Notes: generated by a model not told the origin, from the letters alone. Positions 10,411-21,107 are shown, numbered from the stretch's first letter. The stretch is 64,000 nucleotides of DNA from Trichobilharzia regenti (GCA_944472135.2 OX235266.1:14673925-14737924), one strand, 5' to 3'. Numbers and translations: made by a program.

Positions 10411-11600
10411 TTAATAATAGGGCAAGCCAATTGAAATCGTATAAACCCTGAGTTCTAAATTCTGTTAATTCGTTATACAGTACCACTGCTAACCTATGAC
10501 ATTGACAATAACCCGCTTCATATCACAAATGACAGTCCCTCTCTCCGGGACTGTTTCTTTTCAACAGAACTTCTCCAAATCCATCGTGTAGTCCCTAATC
10601 ATCAGTAGGGCCTTTCAAATTTGCTGAATCAACTAGACGCGTATTTCACTAAAAATTAATTACTCGTTGATACATACTCATCCGTTATGTCATTTTGGGT
10701 TAACTTTGGATCTAATTCCAGCTAACTAAGTGGTCATATTCAAATATCTGTGAACCTGGACGACTGATAACAGCATATAAGGATATGGGCTTTAAACTGA
10801 TCCTCTGTTAGAGAACTGAGTTAAAATCTCTGGCATTCTTTATTGACCGTACCCAAATGAGTTTGAAAATCATCATTTTCATTCATCACTAGTTTAGGAC
10901 ATCACTATCATATGTTGAACAGTGAAGAATAGTCTCCAGACTGCTAACCAAGCCATTTGACTGTATTATCAGTACATCTGTCACGTGCACTTTGAAAGGA
11001 ATTCAAATTTACAATATTTTTTATATTCAGCTGGACCCTGCTTAAATAGCAGCAGCCGTACATCCCAACCGTTGTCTTGTGGGCGAAATCAACTCTTAAA
11101 TAAGTCTTTACAACACAGATATCATGTATAAAAAGTGGCATTTGTATAGTTGAGTTGAGATCACGTATTAACAGATAGTGCAATTTTAGAAGGTGGTACG
11201 CTTGGTGGTAAAGCTGAACCAATTTTTGTTCTAATAAGCATCTCCATCAATTTCATCTGTTGTACAACTATTGATCCAACATTTTAGGATCCATAGTTTC
11301 CAGCGTGCTGAAAATACTATGTTATAAGAATGAGGTTAACAGTAATGCACGTTTGATAATTTCTTAGTAGACTTTCCTTGAGGTGAACTGGTTATTTTAA
11401 GAAGACTCATACATTAATGCTGAGATTGTGTACTTCCAAACGGGCGAGTGAGGGGAAGTCTAGTTACAAATATATAAATACAACAGTCATATCACTTAGC
11501 TAATTATATGCTGCAACGTTGAGTCGATTAGTGAGTGGCTGCTACTGTTGTGAAATCTGATCAGTTGGTTATCTAGTTCACGCACAGAAAATCAATATTT
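10411..11600. other. Intron, nothing recognised
   Basis: About 1.2 kb of moderately AT-rich intron. The longest open frame here (minus strand, 10944-11222) has no domain I recognise and no splice context, and is probably chance. Confidence 0.55.
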
Positions 11601-11639
11601 GTATAATTTAAATTATGACTGACAGAATATCAGGCAGGC

Positions 11640-11961
11640 ACACAAGCCAGTCAAATCATGTAATCCGACATTGTGCGAACCAAAATACCCAACAACAAAA
11701 ACGATAGAATTAGTACCATTTACAAAATAAATTGTATGAACTGTAACAGGCATTACATCGGCCAAAGTAGGCAGCCAGGAACACAAATCAGCCATGTTTT
11801 TACATGATATATATTCTTTCATATCAATGCATATAGACAGTTATGGATATCAGTTTGATTGGGGTAATGTCGAAATCTTAGAGAGAAGAAACACCAAAAG
11901 TGTAGTCAGGGAATTCCTACAAGCCTGGTACTCAAACGAATATGCAATTAACAAACACGTT
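11640..11961 (+). mobile_element. Penelope-like element P3, GIY-YIG domain, left part
   Basis: Encodes IYKINCMNCNRHYIGQSRQ, then in another frame SYGYQFDWGNVEILERR and REFLQAWYSNEYAINKHV. This is the GIY-YIG endonuclease of a Penelope-like element with HYIGQ..R as its core, followed by the family C-terminal block. A SINE-A sits exactly after the INKHV codons. One frameshift and one stop are seen. Confidence 0.8.
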
Positions 11962-12435
11962 CAAGTGTTGCTTTGTAGGGATTTGATTGGTTTCAGGATT
12001 TCATCATGAGCTGACATTAGTTAGAGAACCATTGGAAAACAAACTGGGAGTACTGGACAGCTGTTTCGTCCTAGTTTGGGACTCTTCATCAGTACGCACC
12101 CACCGCCATCGTTCGAACCCAGGACCTTCCGGTTACAAGGCGACCTCGTATACCATTAAGCCACTGGGACCCGATCCAATGGCCAGTCCATGAATTCTAA
12201 CTTTTGCCAATTTTCGACATAGCGCGACCACTAGCCAATGTCTTCGGTGGCGAGTATTTGTCCTCACAACCGACCAGCTGCACCCTACTGGTCACGACTT
12301 CCCACTGGAACCCAGGTAACTACCTATCTGAATAGGGCCAGTCGCCAGTGAGCATCTCATTGGTATTCAAGTGTTGCTTTGTAGGGATTTGATTGGTTTC
12401 AGGATTTCATGATGAGTTGACATTAGTTAGAGAAC
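11962..12435 (-). mobile_element. SINE-A, 406-bp unit with terminal redundancy
   Basis: The best-kept SINE-A. The 10-bp sequence caaacacgtt stands on both sides (11952-11961 and 12436-12445) as a target duplication inside the Penelope-like P3. The first 68 bp (from ttcaagtgttgctttgtagg) are repeated 406 bp further on, at 12366, so the insertion is one full unit plus a partial second. On the minus strand it has A box tggcttaatgg and B box ggttcgaacg, followed at about 12050-12100 by a hammerhead-like segment: stem I gtactg/cagtac, gaagag, stem II gtcc/ggac, gaaa, stem III cagctg, cleavage-type gtc. The core starts atgaagag where ctgaagag would be expected, so activity is doubtful. Confidence 0.85.
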
Positions 12436-12700
12436 CAAACACGTTAATATATAGACCAAATATACCGACTAATAAAATGTAAATCAGCTAGGTGACCAGA
12501 AAGTTTAAAATCTAAGTCAATAGTAAAAATGATCAATACATATGTAAAGGTGGCTACCGGGGGACGCAATTATATCAATCATGGAAAGTTTAAATCATTT
12601 AACTTAATGCTATAAACTGTGATGAAAAGGGATGTTGTCCAGAAGGACGACGAAATCTCAGCCTCAACTAAACCAACCGGCTCAGAGAACACTACTAATT
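12436..12700 (+). mobile_element. Penelope-like element P3, right part
   Basis: Resumes after the SINE. It shares its 3' tail with the element at 26480-26900: gaagatgtc/gatgttgtc, then gacgaaatctcagcctcaa and aaccaaccggctcagagaac. Non-coding. Confidence 0.6.
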
Positions 12701-12829
12701 GGAAATCATCCACCTTAGCTATAAATCTTCTCTATTATTTCAGAATATTAGTCTAGTCTGTGGTTCCACATAACAAATCTTGGGTCGCTTGTGGATTTTG
12801 ACTGAATTAAATGTAAAATTTTGTCACGC

Positions 12830-13040
12830 ATTTGCGGTAGAGAAGTTAGAATTCATGGGTTATCGTATTTCAGTCGGCTAAATGGCCAACGGGTTCGCCT
12901 TGTAACTTGAAGATTCTGATTTAGATCATTGATACTGTCATGAATGCTTAGTGTTCAAGATTCTAGAAGTTGGATACATTGGCCGTCTAGCTCTCCTCAA
13001 TTTCCAATAGTCCCGTGACTGATATTGATTTGAGAAGAAT
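12830..13040 (+). mobile_element. SINE-A, decayed
   Basis: Weak plus-orientation match: agaagttagaattcatggg, a tRNA-like stretch with ggctaaatggccaacgggtt, cgccttgtaactt.aag, and a degenerate end with cccgtgactgatattgat. Confidence 0.45.
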
Positions 13041-13950
13041 TCTACGTAGAAGTAATTTTAAAGTCCTACGGAACCCAAAAGTATTTATCAAATGACTCCC
13101 GACAATCGTTGTCTGAAATATGTGACAAAACAATTTCGATGTGATTTCCATTCTTCATCTTGTTATACTGATATGTTACTGAATTCAATAGTGTTGGGAT
13201 ATTTGAGCAGAAAAAGAACAAACATTGGTGCAGAATAGCATGGATGCATTCGATTTCGTTGGTTCTCATCAGCTGCATACAGCCTATGATCTTTAATAAG
13301 TAAAAGCCAGCGTAAAATTTTAACATACTTTTGCCATCAACAAGCATATTATAAGCGTGTCATAGTGAAGTAAGACACTAGGAAGACCAGATAGTTGAAG
13401 TATAATTGTGGTGGGAGCTGTCTGTTAGCTAAAATTGGTAGAAAGCCCTTTTGGCGTCAATGTTTACTTCTCAAATCTTAGTCATGAGAAAAATAAGAAC
13501 AAAGACTTTTCCTTGGGCGGATACGATCAGCAGATATATCGTCTGACCTTCAAAGAAACAGCCACAAATAGATGATAGAATAATTGTCAGTGATAAAACA
13601 ATCAATCAGAAGACGCTGTTTCTCTGCTTATAATAAACAATAATAATAAACATAAAAATATATAAATATCTGTCGATTTCCTCAATAAACGACTTGTTGC
13701 TTGACTCTTGTCTTCTGTCGTTACATAAATATACATCTATATGTATATATATATCTTGTTAGAAAGAAGTTTCTAGAAAACGAATTGACAAGTCTGCTGT
13801 TAGAGTGGTAACAAAGAAAATTAGTAACAGTTATATAGTTAGATAAGAGAAGATCAAAATTTGGTATGCAAGAGGTCAGATGAAAAGACTATAATGATGT
13901 AATATGGTGAGTTGAACTCATAAGATCAAGAAAAATTATCTCCTATGGAA
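13041..13950. other. Intron, nothing recognised
   Basis: About 900 bp. A minus-strand open frame at 13066-13347 has no recognised domain. A short TA-rich tract lies near 13740. Confidence 0.5.
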
Positions 13951-13951
13951 G

Positions 13952-14341
13952 TCAGACGAGAAAAACCGAGCCTAAGAGAAGAGAGGTATTGAAAAGATGA
14001 GTTAATGAAATTAGAAAGTAAAGACTTATTAAGAGATGCTTCACCAGGGTAACTGGAGTCCAATGACAGATTACTTTTATTGCGATAGCTTCAGCAAACC
14101 AAAGAAGAATTGAGCTGTTTTGTCTTTTAATTATGTTGAATGATGCCAGTGCATCTAGTTGGAGTCCAGTGTCTATTAGGTGTTTGGTAATTGAAGAGCT
14201 TAAACTGCTTTGCCGCTTTAACTGGAAGCTCCTTGACACATGTTCACAGAATCTGATGGAGGCCCTTCTTTCATTTCTTACAATGTAACTGCTCCCACGG
14301 ATACATGTGAATCGGTATTTACAGTTCGAGGTAATATTCAT
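13952..14341 (-). mobile_element. Penelope-like element, GIY-YIG domain fragment
   Basis: A 129-codon open frame on the minus strand. It begins CKYRFTCIRGSSYIVRN (aligned to YxFTC.CG.SYIGRT), then RRASIRFCEH, SSSITKHLIDTG and ILLWFAEAIAIKV. The spacing from the YI..R core to the EH and the H.ID/TGH blocks is that of Penelope GIY-YIG domains. The usual CG of the first strand is changed to RG. Confidence 0.7.
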
Positions 14342-14454
14342 GATATTTAACCAATAAAAATTAGATAAAACCTCCGTTTAATTGGAATAATGTTTCCACT
14401 CTGACGTAGGACAACTTTAAACTACCCACGTACTTTGGTGGATATTAATATTAT

Positions 14455-15050
14455 TGCTCCCCTGGGTGTCCTAGTGGAACATAGGGCTTCAAGTGCACGC
14501 TGTACTTTTCGCCTGCATCCATGTTAATCCATCTTCTTTCAACTCCTCTTCACACGATCTCCTCCATGTCACCCTTGGACGTCCCACACGCCGCTTCCCT
14601 TTCGGGTTCCACTCGAGGGCTTGACGCGCGATGTCACCCAGCGGTCTCCTCAGCGATTGTCCGATCCATCTCCACTTTCTCCTGCATATTTGTTGTTTGG
14701 CGATTGGTTCTTGTTTTGTTTGTTCCCATAGTTCCTTGTTGGTGATTCTTTCCGGTCCGGCCATCTGATCTTCAGTATAGACCGAAGACAGTTGTTAATA
14801 AAGGTCTGCAACCTTTTGGAGATATTCTTTGTGAACCACTCGCCAAGTTTCTGATCCGTATAGAAGGACTGACTTTACGTTTGTATTGAAAATCCGAATT
14901 TTGTTGGTGATGCTGAGTGACGAAGATTTCCAGATTGATTTCAGCTTGATGAATGTGTTTCTCGCCTTCCCGATTCTCGATTTGACATCCTCGTCCGTTC
15001 CTCCTGTAGTTGAGACAATACTCCCTAGATAAGTGAATGAATGGTGCATA
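14455..15050 (-). mobile_element. RTE (SR2-like) LINE, 3' end
   Basis: Minus strand: FTYLGSIVSTTGGTDEDV, then SRIGKARNTF, VLLYGSETW, ITNKELWEQTKQEP and KWRWIGQSLRRPLGD, then GRPRVTWRRSCEEEL, the C-terminal region of RTE reverse transcriptases. The 3' end is marked by agccctatgttccactagga on the minus strand. Two open segments are joined by a frameshift near 14790. This is one of the better-kept RTE pieces here. Confidence 0.82.
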
Positions 15051-15060
15051 ATTCCACAAT

Positions 15061-15477
15061 AATCCGTTAGTCAGTCAGTCAGTCACAAGGAGATTGAACA
15101 ATATGATGTTGTGTTACATCTCTTGGATGACTTTTGAGATAGTACTTATTTGTGATATGATTTCATTTATATCTTTTTCAGAAGGATTATACCAAAACAG
15201 AAAAGGATTGAGCAAAGAATATTCATATCTTCAATAACTTTCTCATCTACCTCCACAGTTATATATATATATGCACATGATATTTAAGGCATTATTGTTA
15301 TTGACTGCAATAATATTTGCTTAAGATAATAAGGAGTTATTAAAATCAACAGAATTACAGTTTATAAGCACAAGTGTTAGGTATAATGTTTATAAAAATA
15401 GAATACTTAATTGAACGTCAGATGGATTTAAGTAGAAAATTTGTGCAACAATGAAACATATTTGAAACAATGATGTC
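15061..15477. other. Intron, nothing recognised
   Basis: AT-rich, with a short AT repeat at 15257-15271. A gtca tetranucleotide repeat lies at the RTE boundary (about 15068-15085). Confidence 0.55.
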
Positions 15478-15805
15478 TTTTTGTACCTCGGTGGCACAGC
15501 AGCAGAATGCTTGTCAACCCCACATTTGGTCCAGGGTTAGATCCCCTGCCGCCAACTCACTCCTCCTTTACCCTGCTAAGCCAATAATAAGACTGATAAA
15601 AAGAGGGAAGGGTTCAATCTCTGCCCGACTGACGTACTCCTTTACCTCGCTAAGCTAGCAATAAGACTGGTAAGAAGGGAAGACTGGGTATGAAGCTACC
15701 AACCCCATCCCGTAAAAATAAATACTACAGGCACCGAAACTTCAAAGCTCTAGCTTGAAGGTGCCCTATGTTCCACTGGGAACGTGAAGGAATAAAGAAT
15801 AAAAA
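15478..15805 (+). mobile_element. SINE-E, tRNA-derived, RTE-like 3' tail
   Basis: Starts with the tRNA-like head cggtggcacagcagcagaat and a B-box region ggttagatcccc, then ctcctttaccctgctaagcc in a partial duplication, and ends with tgccctatgttccactggga followed by acgtgaaggaataaag. The last segment matches the 3' end of the RTE LINE copies here, as expected if RTE machinery mobilised it. Confidence 0.75.
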
Positions 15806-15814
15806 ACAATGATG

Positions 15815-16140
15815 GCAGAGGTAGGGAGAGAGTCTTAGTGATCTTCTTCTGAACACATAAGTTAGCCTACTTCAGGGGAATTTCAACAGCCCCAGTAGAA
15901 AATGAACTGCGTAAGCAAAATTTAGATTACTGAGAATACGGTAGATACCTTTAAATATCTTGTTGACATCGACTTTATGCTCATTATCTGTGAGGTTTGC
16001 TAAAACTCAGTCAAGAATAAAGCTTGTCTATCCTTTGCTTAACGACGCAGAGTTGTATTCACAAACCCGATGACAAACATGTCTAATTCCACGAGCAATG
16101 TAACTGATTCCACAGGAACACTAAGTACTATTTACCACTT
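15815..16140 (-). mobile_element. Penelope-like element, GIY-YIG relic
   Basis: On the minus strand from 16140: CSCGISYIARGIRHVCHR, VCEYNSASLSKG, a stop, then DNEHKVDVNKIFKGIYR. It aligns with the C-CG.SYIGRT.R...R..EH core and the HLVDTGH.VDV..AF.VIYR block of the copy at 49131-49770. The arginine-rich core is recognisable but the frame has stops. Confidence 0.65.
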
Positions 16141-16152
16141 TTGTTGGTCTGT

Positions 16153-16265
16153 GTTATGTTCTAGTTTCCCCGTCGCCAAATTGTTATGTTCTAGTTTCCC
16201 CGTCGCCAAATTGTTATGTACTAGTTTTCCCCGTCACCAAATTGTTATGTACTCGTCGCTGAATT
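16153..16265. repeat. 30-bp minisatellite, about 3.7 copies
   Basis: The unit starts gttatgttctagtttccccg and ends tcgccaaatt. Units start at 16153, 16183, 16213 (31 bp, one extra t) and 16244 (partial). The first two are identical and later ones diverge. It lies in an intron and happens to be open in one frame. Confidence 0.9.
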
Positions 16266-16811
16266 ATTATTATGGACTGGTCGAGAAACTAATAGTCCTG
16301 ACGCGAGAAGGCGGAAATCAGAAGACCACTAGGTTTGCGATGATACTTCTATTGTCCAAACACAAGGAGACGAAAATAAATGGTCTCACACCAAAGTGGT
16401 AAGTAAGTAAAGTAGTTGTAAAGTAAAGTAGTTCACACAAATTGTGAATGCGAATATATATAAATAATTCAGACAAGCGTGGGAAAAATCATTGGACAGT
16501 CTTAACATGAATGGCTAATTATAATGGAGTGTCGATCCAATTATACATAGCGAATATAGCAGACATGCCAACAAACATATATGGATATATGTCACCAAGC
16601 AACGGACTGTCAACAGAACACTCATATTATATATAATATAATATAAGGAGAATACACATTATTAAAGGAGACAAGTCCATACAAGTGAAGTGGTCACAGA
16701 CTAACCGAGCAAACAGAAAGAGAGACCAACATGCACACACACACATAAATATATATATGTGGATACATATCAGTCTGTTTAAAATCCTTGCTGTTTTCTC
16801 CTTCTTTTCAG
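16266..16811. other. Intron with AAGT-rich tract
   Basis: Positions 16395-16430 hold a gtaagtaagtaaagtag tract like the tail of the 443-bp element at 23884-24326, possibly the end of a lost copy. The rest is AT-rich, with TA runs near 16625 and 16748. No gene was seen. Confidence 0.5.
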
Positions 16812-16984
16812 CGATCCATTTTATAATTTATCCCAAGCTGATGAAGGTGTACAATGGAAAGATCTTGTGATTGGTTTATCCAAGCTAGAGCATATAACAG
16901 GTTCACTTTATATCAGTGCTGGATCACATGCCCCATGGTTGACTAATCTGACTTTTCTTTCAAATGTTAAAATAATTAGCGGAG
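16812..16984 (+). CDS. EGFR: EGFR-like receptor, exon c (L2 domain, middle)
   Basis: 173 nt between acceptor cttcttttcag and donor gtaagt, entering at codon position 3 and leaving after position 1. Joined to exon b it gives G-DPFYNLSQADEGVQWKDLV, then IGLSKLEHITGSLYISAGSH and NLTFLSNVKIISG. This is the L2 beta-helix: DPF.N, a 'V.EITGYL.I' type strand (here LEHITGSLYI), and the 'F.NLEIIRG' type strand (here LSNVKIISG), all in family order. NLS and NLT are potential glycosylation sites. The match is strong enough to fix the domain without a search. Confidence 0.93.
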
Positions 16985-17044
16985 GTAAGTCGAATACTAT
17001 TGTAGTGTTGTTATTATTATTTGTCCTTGGTATTCTAAATAGAA

Positions 17045-17440
17045 CATAAGATCTCAGCAGTACACCTCTATTCCACTCGCGCATCTGTTATCCCTATTGT
17101 TGGACTCCACAATAAACATTTATTTCTTCCATGTCACTCTCGGAATCGCACAAAATCAGTCACTTCTCATTCTGGTTCCACTGAAAGGTCTGATTTGTGA
17201 TGCCATTCAAATGTCACTTTGGTGAATGTCCAACTCATCTACATTTCCTTGTGGAAATACGTGTTGGTTTGGCGACAGGTTCTTGGTTGGTTCGTCGACA
17301 GAATCACTGGCTGCTCATCCTTTCCGACCTGCTGCCCATCTTACTTTCAATACCAAACGAAGGTATCTGGTAATGAAAGTTTGTACCCTGTTGAAAATAC
17401 TTCTGTAACAACAGAAGACAAGGGCCGGCAACAGATCGTT
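17045..17440 (-). mobile_element. RTE (SR2-like) LINE, decayed
   Basis: Nucleotide resemblance on the minus strand to 14500-14790: ggttccactgaaaggtctga, gatgccattcaaatgtcac, ggcgacaggttcttggttgg and cgacctgctgcccat. No usable frame. Confidence 0.6.
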
Positions 17441-17865
17441 TTATTACGGAAATCAACACGTATTTATATATATATATATTTCCTGTACATTACTATAGCT
17501 TATGCAAGTAGACAAACGCAGTCTTCTGATTGGTTGTTTCTCGAAAGTTAAGCAGAAAAACGCAGGCTACTGACTGGTTGTCTCGGGTAACATCGAAAAG
17601 TAGAGCCATCTATCTGCGAATCATATTTGCCCACGTTTAAGTCTGCTGTGATTGGTTATTGAATCAGTCTTGTTCATATTTTTTCACGGCCAATATTAGT
17701 GACCTTGGACATTAACGCAGATTAATGTCTACCAATTGGCTAGCAGCCTGCTCTCACCACACCCCTGGTAGACCATACGCCAAGTCTCTACACCACACAG
17801 AAGCACGGGATTCAAAGCCTGAAAGAAAAAAGAAGAAGAATATAGTCACTTTGATAATTATGCAT
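17441..17865. other. Intron, nothing firm
   Basis: A short AT run at 17462-17482. The motif tgaccttggacatt near 17700 faintly recalls the reverse of the Penelope-like tail at 26755, too short to call. Confidence 0.4.
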
Positions 17866-17869
17866 GTTA

Positions 17870-17960
17870 TTCAAGTATTGATTAATAGGGATTTGACTGA
17901 CTGGTTACGGGATTTCATCATGAGCTGACATCATCGGTTAGACAGAGCTACCAGTGAATT
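17870..17960 (-). mobile_element. SINE-A 3' fragment
   Basis: Contains ttcaagtattgattaatagg, then gggatttcatcatgagctga, the outermost 90 bp of the minus-oriented family. Confidence 0.7.
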
Positions 17961-17964
17961 ATGT

Positions 17965-18800
17965 TCGTCTCCTGTCTAATTAATCATGCGAGATGATATT
18001 CAGAAATACGATGATGAACCTGCCTAATTGTAAACCAAATGTAGCTGGCTTCAAAGACGCAGTCAAACTGGTAGCTACACATGGAAGAGGAGGTGAAGTC
18101 AGATAGTTTGTCCCGATTTATCGAACGTAAAACAGGGGTGGTAATTATGAGACAACGTACCGCTGCTGCAATGAAATCCCTTGTAACCGTATTCTTCAGG
18201 CGCTGTGTTACTCTATCGCTGGTGTTATCGCAGAGGAAGTTTTGTGAACAGGGGTATTTTGGAGTTGTTCCCCTTCTGGTTTGTTCTGGTGCTAAATTCA
18301 TATTTTTCTCAATGAAATTGTCTGGATGTCTATTTTTACCAAGTAATTCTCTGATAATCTTAAGCTCCTCATTGAGGCAGTCGTTTGAGCAGATTATCCT
18401 AGCTCTATGAATCACACACTTTCCAAGTTACGTTTATATTTCAAAGGTGCAAACTTCAGAGGGCAAGTCTACTGATCTGTTGTGGTAGGTTTCCTATACA
18501 CACTACTTCTTAATGTGCCATCCCCTTGCCTGATCAGCAATGTGTCTAGGAATGAGATACTATCATTGCTTTCTTTCTCGATTGAATTCGCATCATTGAA
18601 GCCACTGAGGATATTCGTTGCTTCGTCCTCATTTTTCATAATCACAAATTTATCATCTATATATCGATGGTAGAATTCCAATTCATTAATTACTCCTTTC
18701 AATGATCCATTCTCTATCTTAGCGAGGAAAACAATCAGCTAGGACTGGACCTAGCGGGAACCCTATAACAACATCACCAGTTTATCTGTAGCATTCCTTA
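17965..18800 (-). mobile_element. Penelope-like element, RT C-terminus and GIY-YIG
   Basis: From 18780 down on the minus strand: GDVVIGFPLGPVLAD (a PLGPVLA block), then HRYIDDKFVIM with the catalytic YxDD box, ISFLDTLLIRQGDGTLRSSV, YRKPTT, then after a break CSNDCLNEELKIIRELLGKN and a GIY-YIG remnant SYIWFTIRQVHHRISEY. This order (RT palm, thumb, GIY-YIG) is diagnostic of Penelope-like elements. The G of YIG is lost and two frameshifts are present. Confidence 0.82.
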
Positions 18801-18849
18801 TTGAATAAGAAATGAACATTCATCATACATATTATAATAATTCCCCTCA

Positions 18850-19715
18850 TGAATAATGTCTGGTGTCACACAAACTCGTAGACTTGCAGGCAAAAAGCAA
18901 CAAATTGGTTGAAAAAGCATCAAAGACAGGATTCCAGGTGAACATAGAGAAGATAGAGGTGATAAAGATAACGAACCACCACCACCACACCCCGCAGTAA
19001 CAACAACAACCAGTACTAATCCCCATCAGCAGGAGAGATTTGAAAAAGGTAACCTCCCTCACTTATTTGGGAAGCTTAGATTCAATCATGGGCAGTTGGA
19101 ACGGATAACAGTGTTACAGTTGGTGAGAATTGGAAAGGCAGGATACACCATCATCAACTGGAAACCAGTTTGGAAATTTTCTGCACTAACTCAGCTAGCA
19201 TAAACAGCAAGATTAGGATTTTTAACACTAATGTCAATTGGGTACTTCTATACGGGTCAGAAACTTGCACTGCATGTCACGAAAAGGATTTCTAACAGTC
19301 TATTACAGGCTTTTATTAATAGCTGCCTCCTTAGCTGGCTTCATAATGAAGATCAAATGGCCAGCTTGCCGGCGAGAAAGAATCAGTAACAAGAAACTCT
19401 GGTGGGGAACAAAACAATCAAGAACCTATTGCTCAGCAAATATGTTGGGAAAATGGAGACGGATTAGGCATGCGATGAGGAGACCGTAGAATGACATCGC
19501 GCTCAGTGCAGGCCATCACTCGAATAGAATCCCAATGGGAAACGATGAGTGGGTTGTCACTGCGAGAGTGACCCAGAGGAGATCATGTGGGGAAAAGGAG
19601 ATGGGAGATTTTTGGGAATTGTGGATCCAACTGAATAGGACAACAGAAAATAGAACAAAGCGGAGATGTGTTGTTGAAGCCCTGTGCTCCACTCAGAACT
19701 CAATGGCATAATAAT
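18850..19715 (+). mobile_element. RTE (SR2-like) LINE, decayed 3' half
   Basis: Plus strand: a linker with gacaggattccaggtgaaca and a CAC-rich stretch, then IRIFNTNVNWVLLYGSET, then RISNKKLWWGTKQSRTY and KWRRIRHAMRRP. It ends at gccctgtgctccactcagaa followed by an ATA-rich tail (about 19707-19725). Many stops. Confidence 0.72.
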
Positions 19716-20310
19716 AATAATAAAAAATACAGAAATCCTAATGCCTGTATGTCAATGGTGCATTTGTGAACAAAGAGGATACATCAAAAGATATCATGAA
19801 CTTGTCATTCACATTTAAATCTCTTATTCCATTTTTCTGTTGCATGAAATGTGAGATTAGAAGTACTTATTAAACATTGGTCAAAGTGGCCGCAAACCAA
19901 TTTTACGCACTTTTTGGTAGCTTTGTTCTGTCTTAAACGCCAGGAATAAACTAGGCGGAAGTCATTGCTTATCCTGAATTGTAACTGTCATTTTGGCAGT
20001 CACAAAGAAGAAGACATTTCTTCAAATTTCTAAAAATCTCTTTAAATAAACACTCCAAAGCATCAGCTTGGAAAAAGTTCAGAAAAATAAAACTGAGACT
20101 AAGGAGTGGCTATGTGTTATAATTTTTTTTTTGGTATTTGCCAACTACTACTGATATTTCTCAACTTTAGCACGGATGTTTCAGTATTACTATAATTGCT
20201 AACTTCAAATTACCTGTTTTTCAGTGACTAAGATGCTCATTTCGCAGTCCTCCATAACTCGTCAACTGAGTGCACCTTCTTCGCGGTAAGTCATAGGGTT
20301 CTTAAAGACA
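19716..20310. other. Intron, nothing recognised
   Basis: About 600 bp with a poly-T at 20129. No frame, RNA or repeat family was identified. Confidence 0.5.
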
Positions 20311-20314
20311 AATC

Positions 20315-20580
20315 AAAACCAACACTTGAATATCGATGAGATGCTCACCAGCGACTGGCCCTATTCAGATAGGTAGTTACCTGAGGTTCTAGTGGGAATT
20401 CGTGACCAGTAGAGTGCAGCAGGTCGGTTGTGAGGACAAATACTCGCCGAAGACATAGGCTTTTGAAACAGCTGTCCACTCCTCTCAGCTGGTTTTCCAA
20501 TGGTTCTCTAACTAATGTCAGCTCATGATGAAATCCTGTACTCAATCAATCAAATCCCTACAAACCAACACTTGAAAATC
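20315..20580 (+). mobile_element. SINE-A, internally deleted
   Basis: The plus copy starts at aaccaacacttgaatatcga and runs to gccgaagacatagg, then jumps to gaaacagctgtccactcct, losing both tRNA boxes and the first half of the ribozyme-like segment. It ends with ccctacaaaccaacacttga, so it starts and ends with the same sequence, like the copy at 11962-12435. Confidence 0.75.
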
Positions 20581-20732
20581 AAATCAAATTGATGAGTCCT
20601 GGATAAATTCAGACGTGTATCTTGGATTCCAGCAGTAGCTCTGAACAATTATTAGAGATATTCGTGTTTTAATGCATAAAAATAATCATTGCCTTTCGTC
20701 TTCTCCTCTTTCTTTTTTTTGCCCTTCAACAG

Positions 20733-21107
20733 TAAGCCCAAATATTCAAAAGACACGAACAATCAATATAAATCTAAATCATCATCTGGAATTTTTAGGT
20801 ATGACATCATTACGTAAACTTGGTCATCCAAGTTTACTAATCACTGGAAATCCTCGCCTATGCTATGTCGACACAATTGACTGGACAAGTCTAATGACTG
20901 ATGAATTGATTTCACCACAAGCTAGTTTATATGACAATGGGGATAGACGATTATTATTATTTAAAAAATCTTTAAAATCCGACGTGACAACTGATAATTA
21001 TTGGTCAACTCAAATTTCATTGCCAAACAGAAAAACACTCAGGAGAAGAAGACCATTGAAAGATTCCGCTATTTTTGTTGGTGGAAATGCTCATTTTGAA
21101 TTTTGCA
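20733..21107 (+). CDS. EGFR: EGFR-like receptor, exon d (end of L2 into CR2)
   Basis: 375 nt. The acceptor is a strong pyrimidine tract ending cccttcaacag; the donor is gtaagt. It enters at codon position 2 and leaves after position 1. It encodes VSPNIQKTRTININLNHH, LEFLGMTSLRKLGHPSLLIT, GNPRLCYVDTIDW, then a low-conservation stretch with RKTLRRRRPLK, ending AHFEFC. The pattern 'I..LGM.SL..[IL]....[LI].I.GN..LCY..TI.W' is the closing turn of the L2 domain. A second possible acceptor (aatttttag, exon from 20799) keeps the same frame but would remove 22 residues including conserved positions, so I prefer 20733. The arginine run suggests a local basic loop or cleavage site. Confidence 0.9.

Noticed and set aside
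10944..11222. 92-codon minus-strand open frame
   Set aside because: No recognisable domain or splice signals, and AT-rich composition makes chance frames of this size expected.
16070..16402. 110-codon open frame
   Set aside because: Made by the 30-bp minisatellite and the antisense of a Penelope-like relic; no start context, no domain.
20799..21107. Short version of exon d starting at 20799
   Set aside because: In frame but drops L2 positions that align with the family, and the acceptor pyrimidine tract is poorer; kept only as a possible alternative.
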